A stretch of 64,000 nt of DNA, from contig CM042687.1 of assembly GCA_023614405.1 (NCBI GenBank), positions 240,648,292 through 240,712,291 of the forward strand, read 5' to 3'. The notes under the pieces are model-generated. The model worked only from the letters and a program-made list of their open reading frames with translations. It had not been told where the DNA came from and made no database searches. Below, one piece after another: positions 1 through 12,474 of the stretch (positions are counted from its first letter, which is position 1; each line of letters opens with the position of its first letter). This DNA comes from Avena insularis (taxonomy: Eukaryota; Streptophyta; Magnoliopsida; Poales; Poaceae). Position numbers and translations under genes: made by a program.

Positions 1-2081
1 TAAAGTTTAACCCTATTATTTAATAATATTTAAGGGGCTAAAAATGACTAGAAAGTCATTCTTTTAGTTTTGGTCGAGGCCTACTGTATGTAACTATGTA
101 GATTTTGACATATTCATAAAGGTCTTGTAAAATGTAATTTTTGAGAGTTGGAAACAACTCAAAATCACTTATGGTTGATTTTACAAAAATGTTTGAAGTT
201 TCAAAAGATTCTGGCTTGTTATTTTTACTGAGGGTGATCCATAGTTTTAAACTGTTTGAATCCAGCAGGAGTGATTAGAGATTTTCATCTACTTTTAAAC
301 AAAATTGGATTCATTCAATTTGGTGCAGTTTATCTCTCTAAATTGATTTTTAAAGTTCACTACAGAAAAAGTTTTTGAATCAAAAGAAAAAGAATAGGTT
401 TGAATTACTGGGCTCGCGCAGGAAACGTTACTGGGCTGGCCCATTTGCACAGCGCGCGCGCAGCGGGCTCACTCAGGCTCGCCCACGCGTTAGCGGGTCA
501 TCTAACACGAAGCAGTATCGATCAATATTAGCCCTAGGATTATAACACGATCTACGGTCTAGGTTAATTGTCTACGTCGCGGCGCTCCGGCGAGATTCTA
601 ACCTAGCGGCACGGCGGGGGTGGCTGTGGGTTTACCAGGGCTCCAGCTAGGGTCACCGGTGCGGGCGAACGAGATTGTCGATGACGGCGGGTCGAATGGT
701 GGTCATGGAGGCTCCTAGGGTGGCTCCAATCGACGGCGCCTTTCCCTCATGGAGGCGGTAGACTCCGATCAAATTCCGGCGACATGGTGCTCGCCTTGCT
801 CCGGGAACAGGTCAGGGGAGTTTCTGAGGGGGAGAGGAGTAGAATGGTGTGATGATTGAGGCTGGGGGTGGTCTCTATTTATACCCTCGAGGGTGAGGTA
901 GTGCGGCATGGTTAGTGCTCATAGGCGACGTTGCTACAGGTCAAGCTAGGCATGGAGAAGGGCATGGGTCGACGCGGTTGGGTGTGGCGATCATCATGCG
1001 AGTGGTGGCTCAACAAGGGGCGGTCTCAGTTGGTCCGGCAACGTTGGCACTCTGTACTGGTACGGCGGCATTCTTCAGTGAGTACGGTGGTCAAGGGGTC
1101 ACGTGGTGGCCAATGGACATGTCTGGTTGGTGGCTAGTGACATCGTGGTCGTGAGTACGGGCGGAGAGGTCGACTCGCGGCGTGTCGGCACGAGGCAGCT
1201 TTGGCGCTCTGTCGTGCTCTCAGCATGTCCGTGTCTTAAATGGGAGTGGCCGTTATTCGAGGGGTGGTCAGGGAGGGGCGGTGAGGTCACGGCTACTATC
1301 TAGACATCGCGAGCGAGTGAGAGGTGGCCTGTGGCGTGCTGCCCAAGTCCGAGTGACATGGTGAGCTCAGGTACCACTGGCATTGATCAAAGCAGTGAAG
1401 ATGAATGGCTCAATTGCATGGCTGGGTACTGGGGATGATCATGGGTGAGCTAGAGTAATGATTTTGAGTACAACGGATGAGCAATTGATTCATCACAAAC
1501 AGTAGATAGTTGGTAGCTGTACTGTGATCACCAAGTGTTCGATCAAATGGCCGCATGAACATAATCATCACTAATTTCAATGATTTTTGGCGAGTGATCT
1601 GATACCAAGGGGTGTTGGTTTGAGTGGTTTTCCAAAATTGGCTATCTTAACATATGAGATAGATTCAAATTTGAATTGCCTCTCAAAAGAGTTTGAAAAT
1701 GTTTCTGCAAGGTTTGTGAGTTCCATTTGGTTCAGTTTCACTAGGTCTAACAAGGGGTGAAAATAAATGGGAAATTTTCTATTTGAGATTAGTTGATAGA
1801 GATGCTCAAAGTGAGCTAGTGGTTAACTTTGGCAGAAAAGAACATTAGGTCTTATGCCTTATACTTTTATTTTTTTTTGTTTTGATTTGATTTTATAGTG
1901 ACCTAGATGATATGGTTTTGATCTATAAACCATATATCATCATTTACAACGATCAAACATGGCATTTCAAGCATTCATACACTCACTCAATAAGATTTGA
2001 ATTTAATTAATAAAATATTTTGTTAACACTAATCTTGATTAATTCGGGAATGATCTTCATTAATATTTTTGGGGTGTTACA
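1..2081 (-). mobile_element. 3' LTR of element A (partial)
   Basis: Position 1 corresponds to 24745 of the second LTR copy, and the two stay alignable to their ends (2081 and 26838). The end on this strand is GTGTTACA, so the minus-strand LTR starts TGTAACAC. About 1.8 kb of this LTR must lie to the left of the window. Bases 400-1350 are GC-rich; the short ORFs there are not conserved as protein. No cellular gene is seen. Confidence 0.9.
875..883 (-). promoter_or_regulatory. LTR TATA box, element A left LTR
   Basis: The minus strand reads TATAAATAG, upstream of the GC-rich leader in the direction of transcription. The same box is kept in the other LTR at 25618-25626. Promoter function is inferred. 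Confidence 0.5.
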
Positions 2082-2097
2082 AACCTTCCCCCCTTAA
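2082..2097 (-). other. Polypurine tract of element A
   Basis: The minus strand reads TTAAGGGGGGAAGGTT immediately before the 3' LTR start (TGTAACAC). This is the expected plus-strand primer site for reverse transcription and fixes the inner LTR boundary. Confidence 0.85.
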
Positions 2098-2127
2098 ATA
2101 GAATCTCTTCCCGAGATTTAGGAAAAA

Positions 2128-5100
2128 CTAGGTACTAAAAATATTTGGAAACTCCTTCCTCATGTAATCCTCGCGCTCCCAAGTGGCTTCTTCTTCAGTA
2201 TGATTGCTCCATTGGATTTTGATAAACTTGATACTTCTGGTCCGGGTGTTCCGGAAAGCTTCTTCCAAAATACGGATAGGTTCTTCACGATAGGTTAGGT
2301 CTGGGTTGATCTCCACATCTCTATGGTTGATATTCTTGAAAACTTCCGTTGTTTCGGGGACTTCTAAACACTTCCGAAGTAACGAGATATGAAACACATC
2401 ATGCACCGCTAACATCTCTTCTGGCAGTTCTATCTGATATGATACCTCTCCTCGGTGGCTTAGAATCTTGAAGGGTCCAATGTATCAGGGGGCAAGCTTT
2501 CCTTTGAGTTGGAAATGCTAGATTCCTTTTAAGGGTGATACTTTTAGATACACAAAATCTCCTACATTGAAGGCTAGATCTCGACATCTCTTGTCGGCAT
2601 AACTCTTCTGTCTAGATTGGGCGGTCTTAAGGTGCTCATGGATCTTGTGAACTTTATCTTTGGCTTCTCGTAGGATGTCGGGTCCGAAAATCTGACTATC
2701 TCCTACTTCTGACGAATTCAGTGGGGTACGACACTTCTTTCCGTACATAAACACAAATGGGGCCATTTGCAAACTGGTTGTTGTTGTATGAGAATTCTGC
2801 GAAAGGCAGACAGTCCTCCCATTTAGATCCATATTCCAACACACAAGCTCTCAACATATCTTCGAGTATCTGGTTTACTCGCTCCATTTGTCCATTAGTC
2901 TGAGGCTGATAAGTTGTGCGGAATTTCAGCTTGGTTCCTAATCCTTCTTGGACTTTCTTCCAAAATCTTGAGGTAAACTAGGTTCCTCGATCCGACACAA
3001 TGTTCTTGGGGATTCCATGCAAACTGACTATTGTAGCAATGTACAACTTTGCTAGCTTCGAGCTCTGATAAGTGGTCTTGATCGGTAAGAAATGATCTAC
3101 TTTGGAAAGTCTATCCACTATGACCCAAATAGAATCATTTCCTCTACTAGATATAGGCAAACCGGTGATGAAATCCATTCCAACTGAATCATATTTCCAT
3201 TCTGGGATCTGCAAAGGTTGCAAAAGTCCTGTGGGTCTCTAATGCTCCGCCTTGACTCTCTGACAGATACCAAATTTGGCGATGTAGCTTCCGACTTCTC
3301 GCTTCATCTTATGCCACCAAAATTGCTCCTTCAAATCCTGATACATCTTGGTTCCTCCCGGGTGGATCAAGTAAAGAGTATCATGGGATTCTTGCAAAAT
3401 GGCTTGTTTCAACTCTGAATTTGCGGGCACACAGATTCGTCATTTATACCACAAAACTCCTTCATCTTCCGTAAATCCGGGTACCTTTCATGTACCAATA
3501 CGATGTTTAATTCCGTCAATAATGGCATTTCCTTTCTAAGCTTCCTTGATCTGATCTATCAGGGTGGGTTGAAGTTTGATACTAGCTAGGAATCCTTCGC
3601 TAACTAGTTCCATTCTGAAATATTCCAACTCCTTATGCAAACTTGGTTTATCTTTCAAAATCATGGTTTTTTATCTACACGGTAGTCTACTAAGAGCATC
3701 CTCTACCACATTGGCCTTGCCGGGGTGGTAGTGAATGTCAAGGTCATAATCCTTGATTAACTCTATCCATATCCTTTGCTTCATATTCAACTCCTTCTGA
3801 GTAAAAATATACTTCAGGCTCTTGTGATCTGAGTAGATCTCATAGCGATTACCCATAAGATAATGACGCCATGTTTTCAAGGCTAAAACAACGACGGCTA
3901 ATTCTAGGTCATGGGTGGGGTAATTCTGCTCATGTTGCTTCAGTTGTCGGGACAGATATTATATCACTTTTCCTTCTTGCATTAACACACATCCGAGACC
4001 AATATTGGATGCATCACAATACACATCAAAGGGTTTGGTGATATCAGGCATGATCAAAATTGGGGTTGAAATCAATCTCTTCTTGAGTTCTTGAAAACTT
4101 GCTTCACATTTGTCCTTCCATTCAAACTTCTGATCTTTCTTGAGTAACTGAGTCATTGGCCTACGATGCTTGAAAATCCTTCAACAAACTTGCGGTAATA
4201 TCCCGCTATTCCAAGAAATGCACGAACTTCAGTTTGAGTGGTTGGTGCTCTCCATTCCTCAACATCCTTAATCTTGGCTGGGTCGATAGCAACTCCTTCG
4301 GCTGACAATATATGTCCTAGGAATCCTACTTCCTTTAACCAAAACTCACACTTGCTGAACTTGGCATACAACTGATGCTCTCTCAAGGTTCCAAGGATGG
4401 TTCTTAGGTGATGTTCCTGTTCTTCCTCCGATTTGGAGTAGATTAGAATGTAATCGATGAACACAACGACAAACTTATCTAAGAAGTTCATGAAAATCTT
4501 ATTCATGAGATTCATGAAATAAGCGGGGGCATTGGTTAATCTAAAATACATGACCTTGTACTCATACAATCCATATCGGGTCGTGAAAGCATTCTTTGGA
4601 ATATCCGTTGCATGATTTTTTAGTTGATGATAACCAGTTCTAACATCAATCTTAGAGAATACTCTGGCACCGGTCAACTGGTCAAACAAATCTTCTATCT
4701 TTGGCAAAGGGTACTTGTTCTTGATGGTGACATCATTCAACTTCTGATAATCCGTACATAAATGGGTGGCACCATCTTTCTTATCCACAAACAGAAAAGG
4801 TGAACTCCATGGGGATGCTCTGGGTTGAATCAGATCTTTGCTAATCATGTCATCCAGTTGCTTCTTGAGATCCACTAACTCAGATGGGTTCATACTATAG
4901 GGTCTCTGAGCTATGGGTCCAGTTCCAGAGATTAGTTCAATGATAAACTCGATATCCCGATCTGGGGGCATACCGGGTAATTCATCTGGGAACACATCGG
5001 GGTATTCACAGACTACTCTGACTTGGTGAAGGGTTGGTTGGGTTAAACTCTTGTTGCATTTGAATTGACGGGGCAAGGTCTCTAACACATGGTCAACTGA

Positions 5101-5268
5101 TACTCCGGTACTAATGGTCATGGTTATGGCTTTCTCGGCACAATCTATGAGTCCTTGATGTTTTGACACCCAATCCATTCCTAGTACTGCTTCCAAACCT
5201 TTTATTCCGAGTACAATTAGATTGGCATAGAAATCTATTCCATGAATCTGATAGGTATGGACTTGCAA
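2128..5268 (-). pseudogene. pol: Element A pol (protease end, RT, RNase H, integrase, chromodomain)
   Basis: Broken polyprotein. The longest piece (4153-5268) carries the protease C-terminus (GMDW), the linker with [16 protein letters not shown], and RT blocks LCTDYQKLN and [10 protein letters not shown]. The RT active site reads [10 protein letters not shown] where FIDD is expected, so the second catalytic aspartate is lost. RNase H pieces follow at 3959-4156 (DVYCDAS) and 3671-3880 ([16 protein letters not shown]). Integrase pieces at 3239-3430, 2978-3223, 2696-2887 and 2518-2844 include GMDFITGLP and SDRGT; in the zinc motif the first cysteine is F (FGICQRVKAEH). The last piece, 2128-2415, ends with a chromodomain-like [14 protein letters not shown]. 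There are frameshifts near 5250, 4150 and 2700-2840 plus several stops. It is not functional. Confidence 0.9.
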
Positions 5269-5847
5269 ATTTTCCTAGCTTTGGTCGTTGAACCAGGTAT
5301 TTGAACTATCATAACATGCTTTAGATTTGTTGGTTGAATCTTACTAGAGCATGCGAATTCTTCCATAACAAATGAGTGTGATGCTCCAGAATCAAACAAC
5401 ACTCTTGCAAGTACTAAATTAACAGAAAACATACCCAGAACGACATCTAGCACTTCCTGGGCTTCTTTATCATTCATGAGGAATAGACGGCCATCATGGT
5501 TGTTCGGGTTTCCTAGGGCGAATATCTTTCCAGGTTGGACAAGACGCTGCTGTTGGGCAGGTGCGGTAACATTGGGTGTTGTAGCAGTCTTCTTGGGGCA
5601 CTCGTTGGAGTAGTTAACCGTCACTCCACACTCAAAGTATGTGATTGTTGACTTGTCCTTTCCGACAACAGGTACGACATTACTTCTAGTACTTGGGGCA
5701 GTATTATTGCTGGGATTGGTGGGCCTTGGTGGTGCACGATTGAAGTTATTAGGGTTGCCATGGTTGTAATGATTGTTGCCTCCAGGTATTGGGTTTCCTC
5801 CACTACGATTGCAAAAATTTGGGAGAGACATAGGTGGCCTAGGGTTC
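5235..5847 (-). pseudogene. gag: Element A gag 3' part and protease start
   Basis: Continuation of A gag on the far side of the B insertion. It holds a degraded CCHC knuckle (YFECGVTVNYSNECPKK; the first C and the H are replaced) and the retropepsin active site LFDSGASHSF. It frameshifts into the RT-containing frame near 5250. Removing B at 5848-20908 makes the gag frame run on from the 20909-21694 piece with RNPRPPMSLP, which supports the insertion point. Confidence 0.85.
5843..5847. repeat. Left target-site duplicate of element B (diverged)
   Basis: GGTTC here against AGATC at 20909-20913; 3 of 5 bases agree. The position is supported by the gag reading frame of element A, which is continuous across it. 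Confidence 0.5.
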
Positions 5848-7338
5848 TGATACGCCCAAATTGCATCACCATTCTATAGCATAGTCTACCTCTATTCATT
5901 GATATTTGTCTTATTATGAGGTATTTACTTATGGCTTTTCATCTGTTTATGCATGTTGGATGATTCTTGGAGGATGGACTGCCGAAGTCTGGATTCTGAT
6001 GGAAACGAAGGCGTTTTGATGCAATTTCGCAAAGATCAGAAAAATACCAGAAAAATATGGGAAAAATATATTTTTCCAGAAGACAGAGGAAGCCAGAATG
6101 AGGGACGAAGAAGGGCCGCAGGGGGCCCACACCACCCCTAGGCGTGGGCCCACCTTGGGTCGCGCCTAGGGCAGGTGTGGCCCACCTGCCCGGCACACGA
6201 CTCCGCCCCTTAGCATATATCTTCCCTACGGAACCCTAAGGCTAGGAGAGCGACCACAGATAGATTTCGGCTGCCGCTGCGGGGCGGAAAACACCGAGAG
6301 AGAAAGATCTCTCCGGCAGACAGATTTCTGCCGGGGGAATTCCTTCCCGGAGAGGCGAGATCGTCGCCATCAACACCATCATCAAGCTAGGCTTCATCGG
6401 GGTCATCATCATCATCATCCACACCATCATCACCACTTCGTCCCGTTGTAAAAATTCTGTTGGATATTTCTTTAGTTCTTAGGGGAAACTTTCTCGGTGT
6501 TGATTACTATTGTAGTTGATGCTTGTGCATGGAACCATTGGATTATTGTTTATGTTCAGATTGTTATTCATTATCGTATCATCTTTGATTCTTATCCATA
6601 TGATGTCTCATGAGTAGTTCGTTTAGTTCTTGAGGACATGGGAGAAGTCATGTTGTTATTAGTGGATTTGTGTTGAGTTATTATTCAATGGTTAGTATTT
6701 AAGTTGTGGTGCTATTCTTCTAGTGGTGTCATGTGAACGTCGACTACATGATACTTCAACATTTATTGGCCTAGGGGAATGTACTGTGTATTTGGCTACT
6801 AATTGTGGGGTTGTCGGAGTGACAGAAACCTGAACCCCCGTTAGGACACCTTTGCACAAGGGAGCTTAGGATCTTAGAGTTTAAGGCTGTGGTTAGATTT
6901 ATATCTTAATTACTTTCCTGTAGTTACATATGTTTGTAGGGGGTTTAATCACAAGTATGTATTAGTCCAAGTATGGTCGGTACATTAGCATAGGTTCACC
7001 CACACAACACTTACAACACCAAAGAAGAGTACTCAGCTATATGAAGCGAAAGCACTTGACAGAATTGCCATGTGTCCTCAAGAACCTTTGTTCCTTATAA
7101 GTATTTCCACCGGCTTGTCCTTTGCTAAGAAAGGATTGGGCCACTTGCTGTGTTTGTTATTTGTTACTTGCACTTTGTTTTGTTGCCTTATCAAAAAACT
7201 ACTAAAAATCCGTTTGCTAAGTATTCATAGGGATTTCCTACTCCATACCACTGTTCAACACCTTCTGCTCCTCGTTGGGATCGACACTCATATTTATCGA
7301 AAGTACTGCGATACACCCCATATACTTGTGGGTCATCA
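5848..7338 (+). mobile_element. 5' LTR of element B
   Basis: Starts TGATACGCCC and ends GGGTCATCA, just before the primer site. A likely TATA (CATATATC near 6213) follows a GC-rich block with CACCCCTAGGCGTGGGCCC. A CAT/ATC-rich simple repeat lies at about 6364-6435. From 6174 on it aligns with the right LTR at 12475. ORFs in it are incidental. Confidence 0.9.
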
Positions 7339-7349
7339 AGACTATTTGC

Positions 7350-7366
7350 TGGCGCCGCTGCCGGGA
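7350..7366 (+). other. Primer binding site of element B
   Basis: TGGCGCCGCTGCCGGGA, 11 nt after the LTR end. This is the Athila-lineage type of primer site, usually attributed to tRNA-Asp. Confidence 0.75.
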
Positions 7367-7385
7367 AGTGAAGCGCTATTGAAGA

Positions 7386-8393
7386 GTGGAACTGGTAAAG
7401 GAGACTTCTACTATGAGTATTTCTTTTGTTACTGCTTGTTACTTTGTTTCCAATATGGATAACCCACTTGGTTTTCTGTTTGGGAAATCTACTACCACAG
7501 CTAGGGTAGTAGATGAACCACCACCTGTTGAGATAGATCCTTTTAAGATACCTACAAGTATTGTTGATCGTTTTATGGATAATTATTATTTAGGGGATGT
7601 AACTGTCCATCTTGGTGATCACTTGCTTTTTATCCATGAATTATGCAGGTTGTTTAAGTGTGCAGGTATCACAACTGAACAGGTGAAGAAGAAGTTACTC
7701 TCCATATTCTTGAAAGGGAGAGCTGAAGAATGGTATAAGTTGCAAAAGAATGGACAATCCATGGAATGTGAGGTAATGGAATTTCTCTTTTATTCTAAAT
7801 TTTATCCTCCCAGTGAGATTCATAAGGATAGAAATCTGATATATAACTTTTGGCCTCGTGATGGAGAGAGTATAGCTCAAGCTTGGGAGAGATTAAAGTT
7901 AGTAATGCTTAAATGTCCTATTCATGAACTCCCTAACAATATTATTATCAATAACTTTTATGCTAGGCTTTCTCTTCATGATAAAGATTTACTAGATGCT
8001 TCTTGTGCTAGATCATTCAAATGTATGAAGGAAGAAGCTAAATGGGATCTCTTAGACCGTATTCAAGAAAACACTGAAGCTTGGGAGAATGAAAAAGGAA
8101 GAAAGTCAGGTATAAACTATGATTATGAATGCATTAAATCTTTTATGGGAACTGATAACTTCCGTGATATTAGCAATGAGTTTGGTCTTGATTCCCAAAG
8201 TATTGCCAACTGTTTTAAGGCATTTGCCTCTTACATAGAAATTCCCAAAAAGAAGTGGAATAAATACCATGCTCCTTATAAAGATGTTGTTAATCATGTT
8301 CCTGTTAGAAGTACTAAAGTTTGTACTACCAATCATATTGTGCCTGAACCTCATGTTGAGAAAATACCTTTCCCAGTATTCTATGATTATTAG
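7386..8393 (+). CDS. gag: Element B gag-like protein
   Basis: Uninterrupted ORF of 335 codons after the PBS. Residues from about 24 (MDNPLGFLFG, ATG at 7455) look like the true start; the upstream ATG at 7386 only extends it. The central part has the retrotransposon gag pattern (LKGRAEEWYKL, FYSKFYPPSEIHKDRN, ESIAQAWERLK), the capsid-type region that packs element RNA. No CCHC zinc knuckle is visible. It ends just before the protease region, which continues in another frame after about 8390. Codon use is AT-rich, unlike the GC-rich LTRs. Confidence 0.8.
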   Translation: MELVKETSTMSISFVTACYFVSNMDNPLGFLFGKSTTTARVVDEPPPVEIDPFKIPTSIVDRFMDNYYLGDVTVHLGDHLLFIHELCRLFKCAGITTEQVKKKLLSIFLKGRAEEWYKLQKNGQSMECEVMEFLFYSKFYPPSEIHKDRNLIYNFWPRDGESIAQAWERLKLVMLKCPIHELPNNIIINNFYARLSLHDKDLLDASCARSFKCMKEEAKWDLLDRIQENTEAWENEKGRKSGINYDYECIKSFMGTDNFRDISNEFGLDSQSIANCFKAFASYIEIPKKKWNKYHAPYKDVVNHVPVRSTKVCTTNHIVPEPHVEKIPFPVFYDY

Positions 8394-9375
8394 TGCAAAT
8401 AACAAAGGTACAATGAAAACTGTGGAACCTTATGAGCAATTGAATATTGAAACTGTGGTAGCTATTGTGAAAGATCTTGTCACTAGAAATATAGAGTATG
8501 CGCACATTGTCTTCTGTGAAGACGCTTCTAATATTATCTCTCATCCTAGTAAGGCTAGAAAAGCTAGTGTTCATGTGCTTTCTGTTAAAATTGGTGATCA
8601 TTGATACTATGGTTTATGTGATATTGTTGCTAGTTCTAGTGCTATACCTTATGAGCTTTATAGGGAAATTATGCATGAGATTGGTCCTTGTGAGCTTGAG
8701 GACATTGATGTGGTTATTCACCTTCCAAATAAGGAAACCATTTGCCCTATTGGTATCGTAAGAGATGTGGAGGTACTTTGTGGTAAGATTAAATATCCTG
8801 CTGATTTTCTAGTGCTTAATTCAGTAGCTAGCAAAAATTGTCCTATCATTTTTGGTAGACCTTTCATGAACACTTGTGGAGCTATTATTGACTGTAAGAA
8901 GGAAAAAGTTTTAACTAAGTTTGATGGAGATTCTTATGAGTTTAACTTTTCCAAATTTGCTAAAGCTCCTTGTGAAAACAGCTTGCCTAATAAAGATTTC
9001 AGGATGGAACAACTTTCTTCTATTGATCCGGTTTATGACCTTGGACCTCTTTTTGGTGACTGTAAGTATGCTTACTCAGATGATAAAGTTGTTGCTAGTG
9101 ATAGTTATATTGTTAACTTTATTCGAAGTGCTACTGAAAGTTATTATGAGAGAGGGAAACATGGTTTTATGCATCTCAATAATGTTAAGTTTCCCCGCTT
9201 TATGTTGAAAGCTTTGAAGTTGCATTTGTTTTGTGTTTCTATGCTTGTGCCTTTTTGTTTCAACAATTCATTTTCTCATGCTACTCCCATGCATAGGAAG
9301 TGGGTTAGACTCAAGTGTGTTGGTTATTTGCTTCTTGATGCTCTTTTTCACTCCAGATATATATCTCCTATGTGA
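8394..9375 (+). pseudogene. Element B retropepsin-like protease, broken
   Basis: Reads in the +1 frame relative to gag, with a TGA at 8602-8604. After that stop comes YYGLCDIVASSSAIPYELY, matching the protease active site, but the usual D-x-G-A glycine is V (DIVA). Downstream FLVLNSV and IIFGRPFMNTCGAIID match the C-terminal half of Athila-type proteases. The remainder to 9375 is weakly conserved. The family normally continues into RT, but here no RT follows. Confidence 0.75.
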
Positions 9376-9989
9376 GCATCTTTGACTACTTGTTGAGAGA
9401 TAACCCAAGAGTTTTGTCGAGTCTTGGAAGTTATTACCTATATAATAACCGCTCCTTATCCTTTTTGTTTTGATTTTTTGTGTCAAGTTCAACTACCTTT
9501 GTGAAGTAAAGGAGTTGTGAAAAGTGTTTGTCCTGGGATAGATTTTTTATGCTGCACCATAAAAATTCAAGAGGGAGATTAGTATTTCGTATGGAGCTAT
9601 ATTTTTCTGAGCTTGTTCTCCAAGTTGCTACCCAACTTTCATTAGTTCTTCGCTTTTTGATTTGAGCAACAGAAGGTTTTCGAAAAAATCAATCTTTACC
9701 TGCTGGTCTGTTTTTACAGATTTCTGCTATCATTTGCATTTGCCTCTTTTTGAAGCCTCTGTTTTGATGTATTTCAGTTGAAGTGTGAACCTAAAGGTTT
9801 GTTGTTTTTCTTACACTAATGTTGCTATTGAAGTTTGTGTATTGCCTTGTGAGGAAAGGAAAATTCCAGGAGAATGAGAAAAGGAGTCTGCAGAGTTCGT
9901 CTTTGAATAGGTAAAAGTGGTGAAAATAGAAGGTTCGTGAAACCCCAATATTTTTATATTTTTGATGTTTTTAATACATAAGGGAAGTT
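9376..9989 (+). other. Element B internal non-coding segment
   Basis: AT-rich sequence between the protease and the promoter-like block. No RT, integrase or other coding motif was found in any frame, which supports a non-autonomous element. Confidence 0.6.
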
Positions 9990-10248
9990 ACGAGACAGAA
10001 CAGAAGAGTAAACGGAGTCCGGGGTGGACAAACCCACCCTAGGCATGGGACCCTTCCTGGCCTCGCTTGGAGGGGGTTTGCCACCCCCGATCTCCAACTC
10101 CGCCTCGTTTCAGTGTCAAAACATTCCTTATGCTTTGAAACTTCATAATATATAACCCCCGGATCCCCCGAGGTTCGTGCATTGTTTTCTCTTCGTGTTT
10201 TCATTTCAATCTGTTTTTGTCAGGAAAATTTCTCAAGATTAGAGCACC
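9990..10248 (+). promoter_or_regulatory. LTR-like internal promoter module of element B
   Basis: A GC-rich block (CACCCTAGGCATGGGACCC near 10035, then ACTCCGCCTCG) is followed by TATATAA at 10149-10155 and a leader of about 95 nt to the ATG of the 3' ORF. The element's own LTR has a similar order: CACCCCTAGGCGTGGGCCC near 6133, ACTCCGCCCC, then CATATATC. Promoter function is inferred from the resemblance. Confidence 0.45.
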
Positions 10249-10701
10249 ATGGTCTCCGCCAACGACAAAGGCAAGAAGCCCGAGGAAGAAGATCCTCGTA
10301 AAACCAAGGAGGTGGAAATCTTGGTAGGTTATGAAGGAGACATGGAGGAGTACAAACAACCGGACACCCGATACTACCGTCGCGAGCATTGGATTTGTGG
10401 AAAAACCTACCAAGCTTAAGAGGACAACACGGATGTCCATAGGAGGGAATCTCGACGTCATATCCTCTCTCCACGGACACTTCCTCCTTGTACTACTCAT
10501 TCTAACCATGCAGGGAACAAACACTCTAAGAAGGAAAAGTGGAGGAAGGATAATAAGGACTGGGATCCTCGGTCCGAATTGATTAAGAGCTGCGTTGAGA
10601 ATAATTCGGAGTTGATTCGTACTCTGGCCTTCGATATTGAGTATTTGAGGAAGATGATTGAGGATCTTATCAAGAGAACACCACCACCACCGAAGGAGTA
10701 A
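10249..10701 (+). pseudogene. Element B small 3' ORF
   Basis: A frame of 151 codons from ATG to TAA with a single internal TAA at about codon 57. The N-terminus is charged (MVSANDKGKKPEEEDPRKTK). The C-terminus has a helix-like stretch (ELIRTLAFDIEYLRKMIEDL) and ends PPPPKE. A comparable ORF ending in TPKE occurs in element F (31097-31711), also after a TATA-like block. I do not recognise a named family. A late ORF in this position is typical of Athila-type elements and is sometimes called env-like, but no signal peptide or membrane segment is seen here. Confidence 0.55.
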
Positions 10702-12474
10702 TTCGTCATCAGGTTTGGCATCCCCTTGGCTTGTTCCAAGCTTGGGGGAGTGCCGCGGTACCACCACCATTATCTTTTATGTTTTACCTTTTTAGTAGAT
10801 TCATATCTTTGGTAGAGAGGTTATCTTATAGTTTGGTTTGCATGTGGAAGTATCTCTCCTTTAGTTGATTATCTATGTATCCATTGGTGTGTGTGCCTTT
10901 ATTGGAATATTAATGAGAAGTCTCATCTTTTACTTTTTGCACTTTTTGCAATCTCTATTATATGATGGATCTTGTTGATCAGTATTGGCATCACTTTGGG
11001 AGCATCAAGTGGATCTAAATTGGTTTTGGCAAACCGAGTTCTGGTCAGTAGCAATACTTTTTGATGTTTGAAAGAAAAGATAAAAATCTTACAGGTATTT
11101 TGTATCATTTGTTTTCTTTCTTGTTGGCTCATAAGCTTAGTATTCTCTGTTTAAGATCTTTTGTGTCCTCACGGAATATTACATGTTTGGCTTTATTACT
11201 TGTATGTTGGCTTGTTTCTTTCAACTTTGTTGCTTGCTACCCAGCCTTGCTAGCCAAAAACCTGTTTTGAGAAGGTATACTTCTCATGTTTACAAATCCC
11301 TTTGAACCAAAACCTTTGCCACTTGTGTTCACCATATCTACCAAGTAGCTTTTGCTATTCCAAGCAAATTCTCAAGCTTCATCTACCTTTCGAATTAAAA
11401 AGTATTTTGTTATGTGAAAACTAGTTAGTAAAGTTCTCACGAACTTGACGGTGCACCTTATTTATTTGCCCTTAATAGACTTGAACCATTGTGTCATCGA
11501 AGTTGTATATGCTTGCATCTATACGTTGGAATTAGCAGAAGCGTGATGTCACGGGAAATGTTTTCAACATTGCACCTGTACTTTGTACTCAGTTGATTTC
11601 ATGCTCTTTTGTCTATGGATGTCAATGGTGTGAAATAAAGAGGGAACTTGTAAGTCCATGGAGTCTGTATTTTGTGTTAGAGAAACGCCTGGTCCGCTAG
11701 CCTAAGCCATGCCTAATCATGGTGGAAACTTGTAGCCTCACCATAGTGAGCTATCTATGAAGCATCCTCAATAAAAATCTATGTATATAGTAAATAAAAA
11801 GATCGTTTAGATGCTCATTGTCTGCTTGCCTTGTCATTTTGGTTATGGGATAGCATGAAGTTCTCTATGATACGCATGTACTTACAATGACAAGAACTTA
11901 CCGGTGACCAAAGTTGGGTAGCATGAGGAGTGGCCCTCATATTCAAGGGACATGAGATTGCCAACTTATATTTCGTCAAGCATATACTCCATCTTTGTGC
12001 ACTTTAACCTTAATCATCTCAAGATGCCTATGATTGGGGCAATGAGGGCTCAAAGATAGTAAGTACCATAATCTTTTGGAAGCTATTTATGACTTGTAAT
12101 CCCTGCTTCCCTCTATGAAGGGACCTTTCTCCTATTTACCAAGTTGAGTCAGTAAACCTACTTCCTCTCTATCTCCAGCAAGCATTTGAGTTGTTGTGTT
12201 TCAAGCATTCATATGATGATTTATTCAATAATGTTCTCTATCTTCCTTGTTTGCACAAAACTTTTATCTATTGAGTATTACATTGAAAATCTTCATTGAA
12301 AAACCTTTTTGAGCAAAGAGTGCTCCTATTGAAAAACTTCTACAAAAATCTTTTTATGAAACTGTTTGCCAGGTGTTCTCTGACCAATAACAAGTTTGCC
12401 AATTCCAATTATGATTTACCTTTATGCATCTATATTGTGACTGTTGTACTTGGTTGCAAGCTAAGTTATATAAT
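10702..12474 (+). other. Element B 3' non-coding tail
   Basis: Starts soon after the 3' ORF with AAGCTTGGGGGAGTGCCGC (10738 onward), a purine-rich string seen in this lineage. The rest is AT-rich without coding signal. It joins the truncated right LTR at 12475, so the normal PPT and LTR start are deleted. Confidence 0.6.

Noticed and set aside
5848..5860. Looked for an exact TSD of element B.
   Set aside because: GGTTC versus AGATC differ at two of five bases. The boundary rests on LTR ends and gag frame continuity, not on a perfect TSD.
10201..10770. 189-codon minus-strand ORF.
   Set aside because: Opposite the small 3' ORF of element B. The plus-strand frame follows a TATA-like block and has a counterpart in element F, whereas the minus-strand one has neither.
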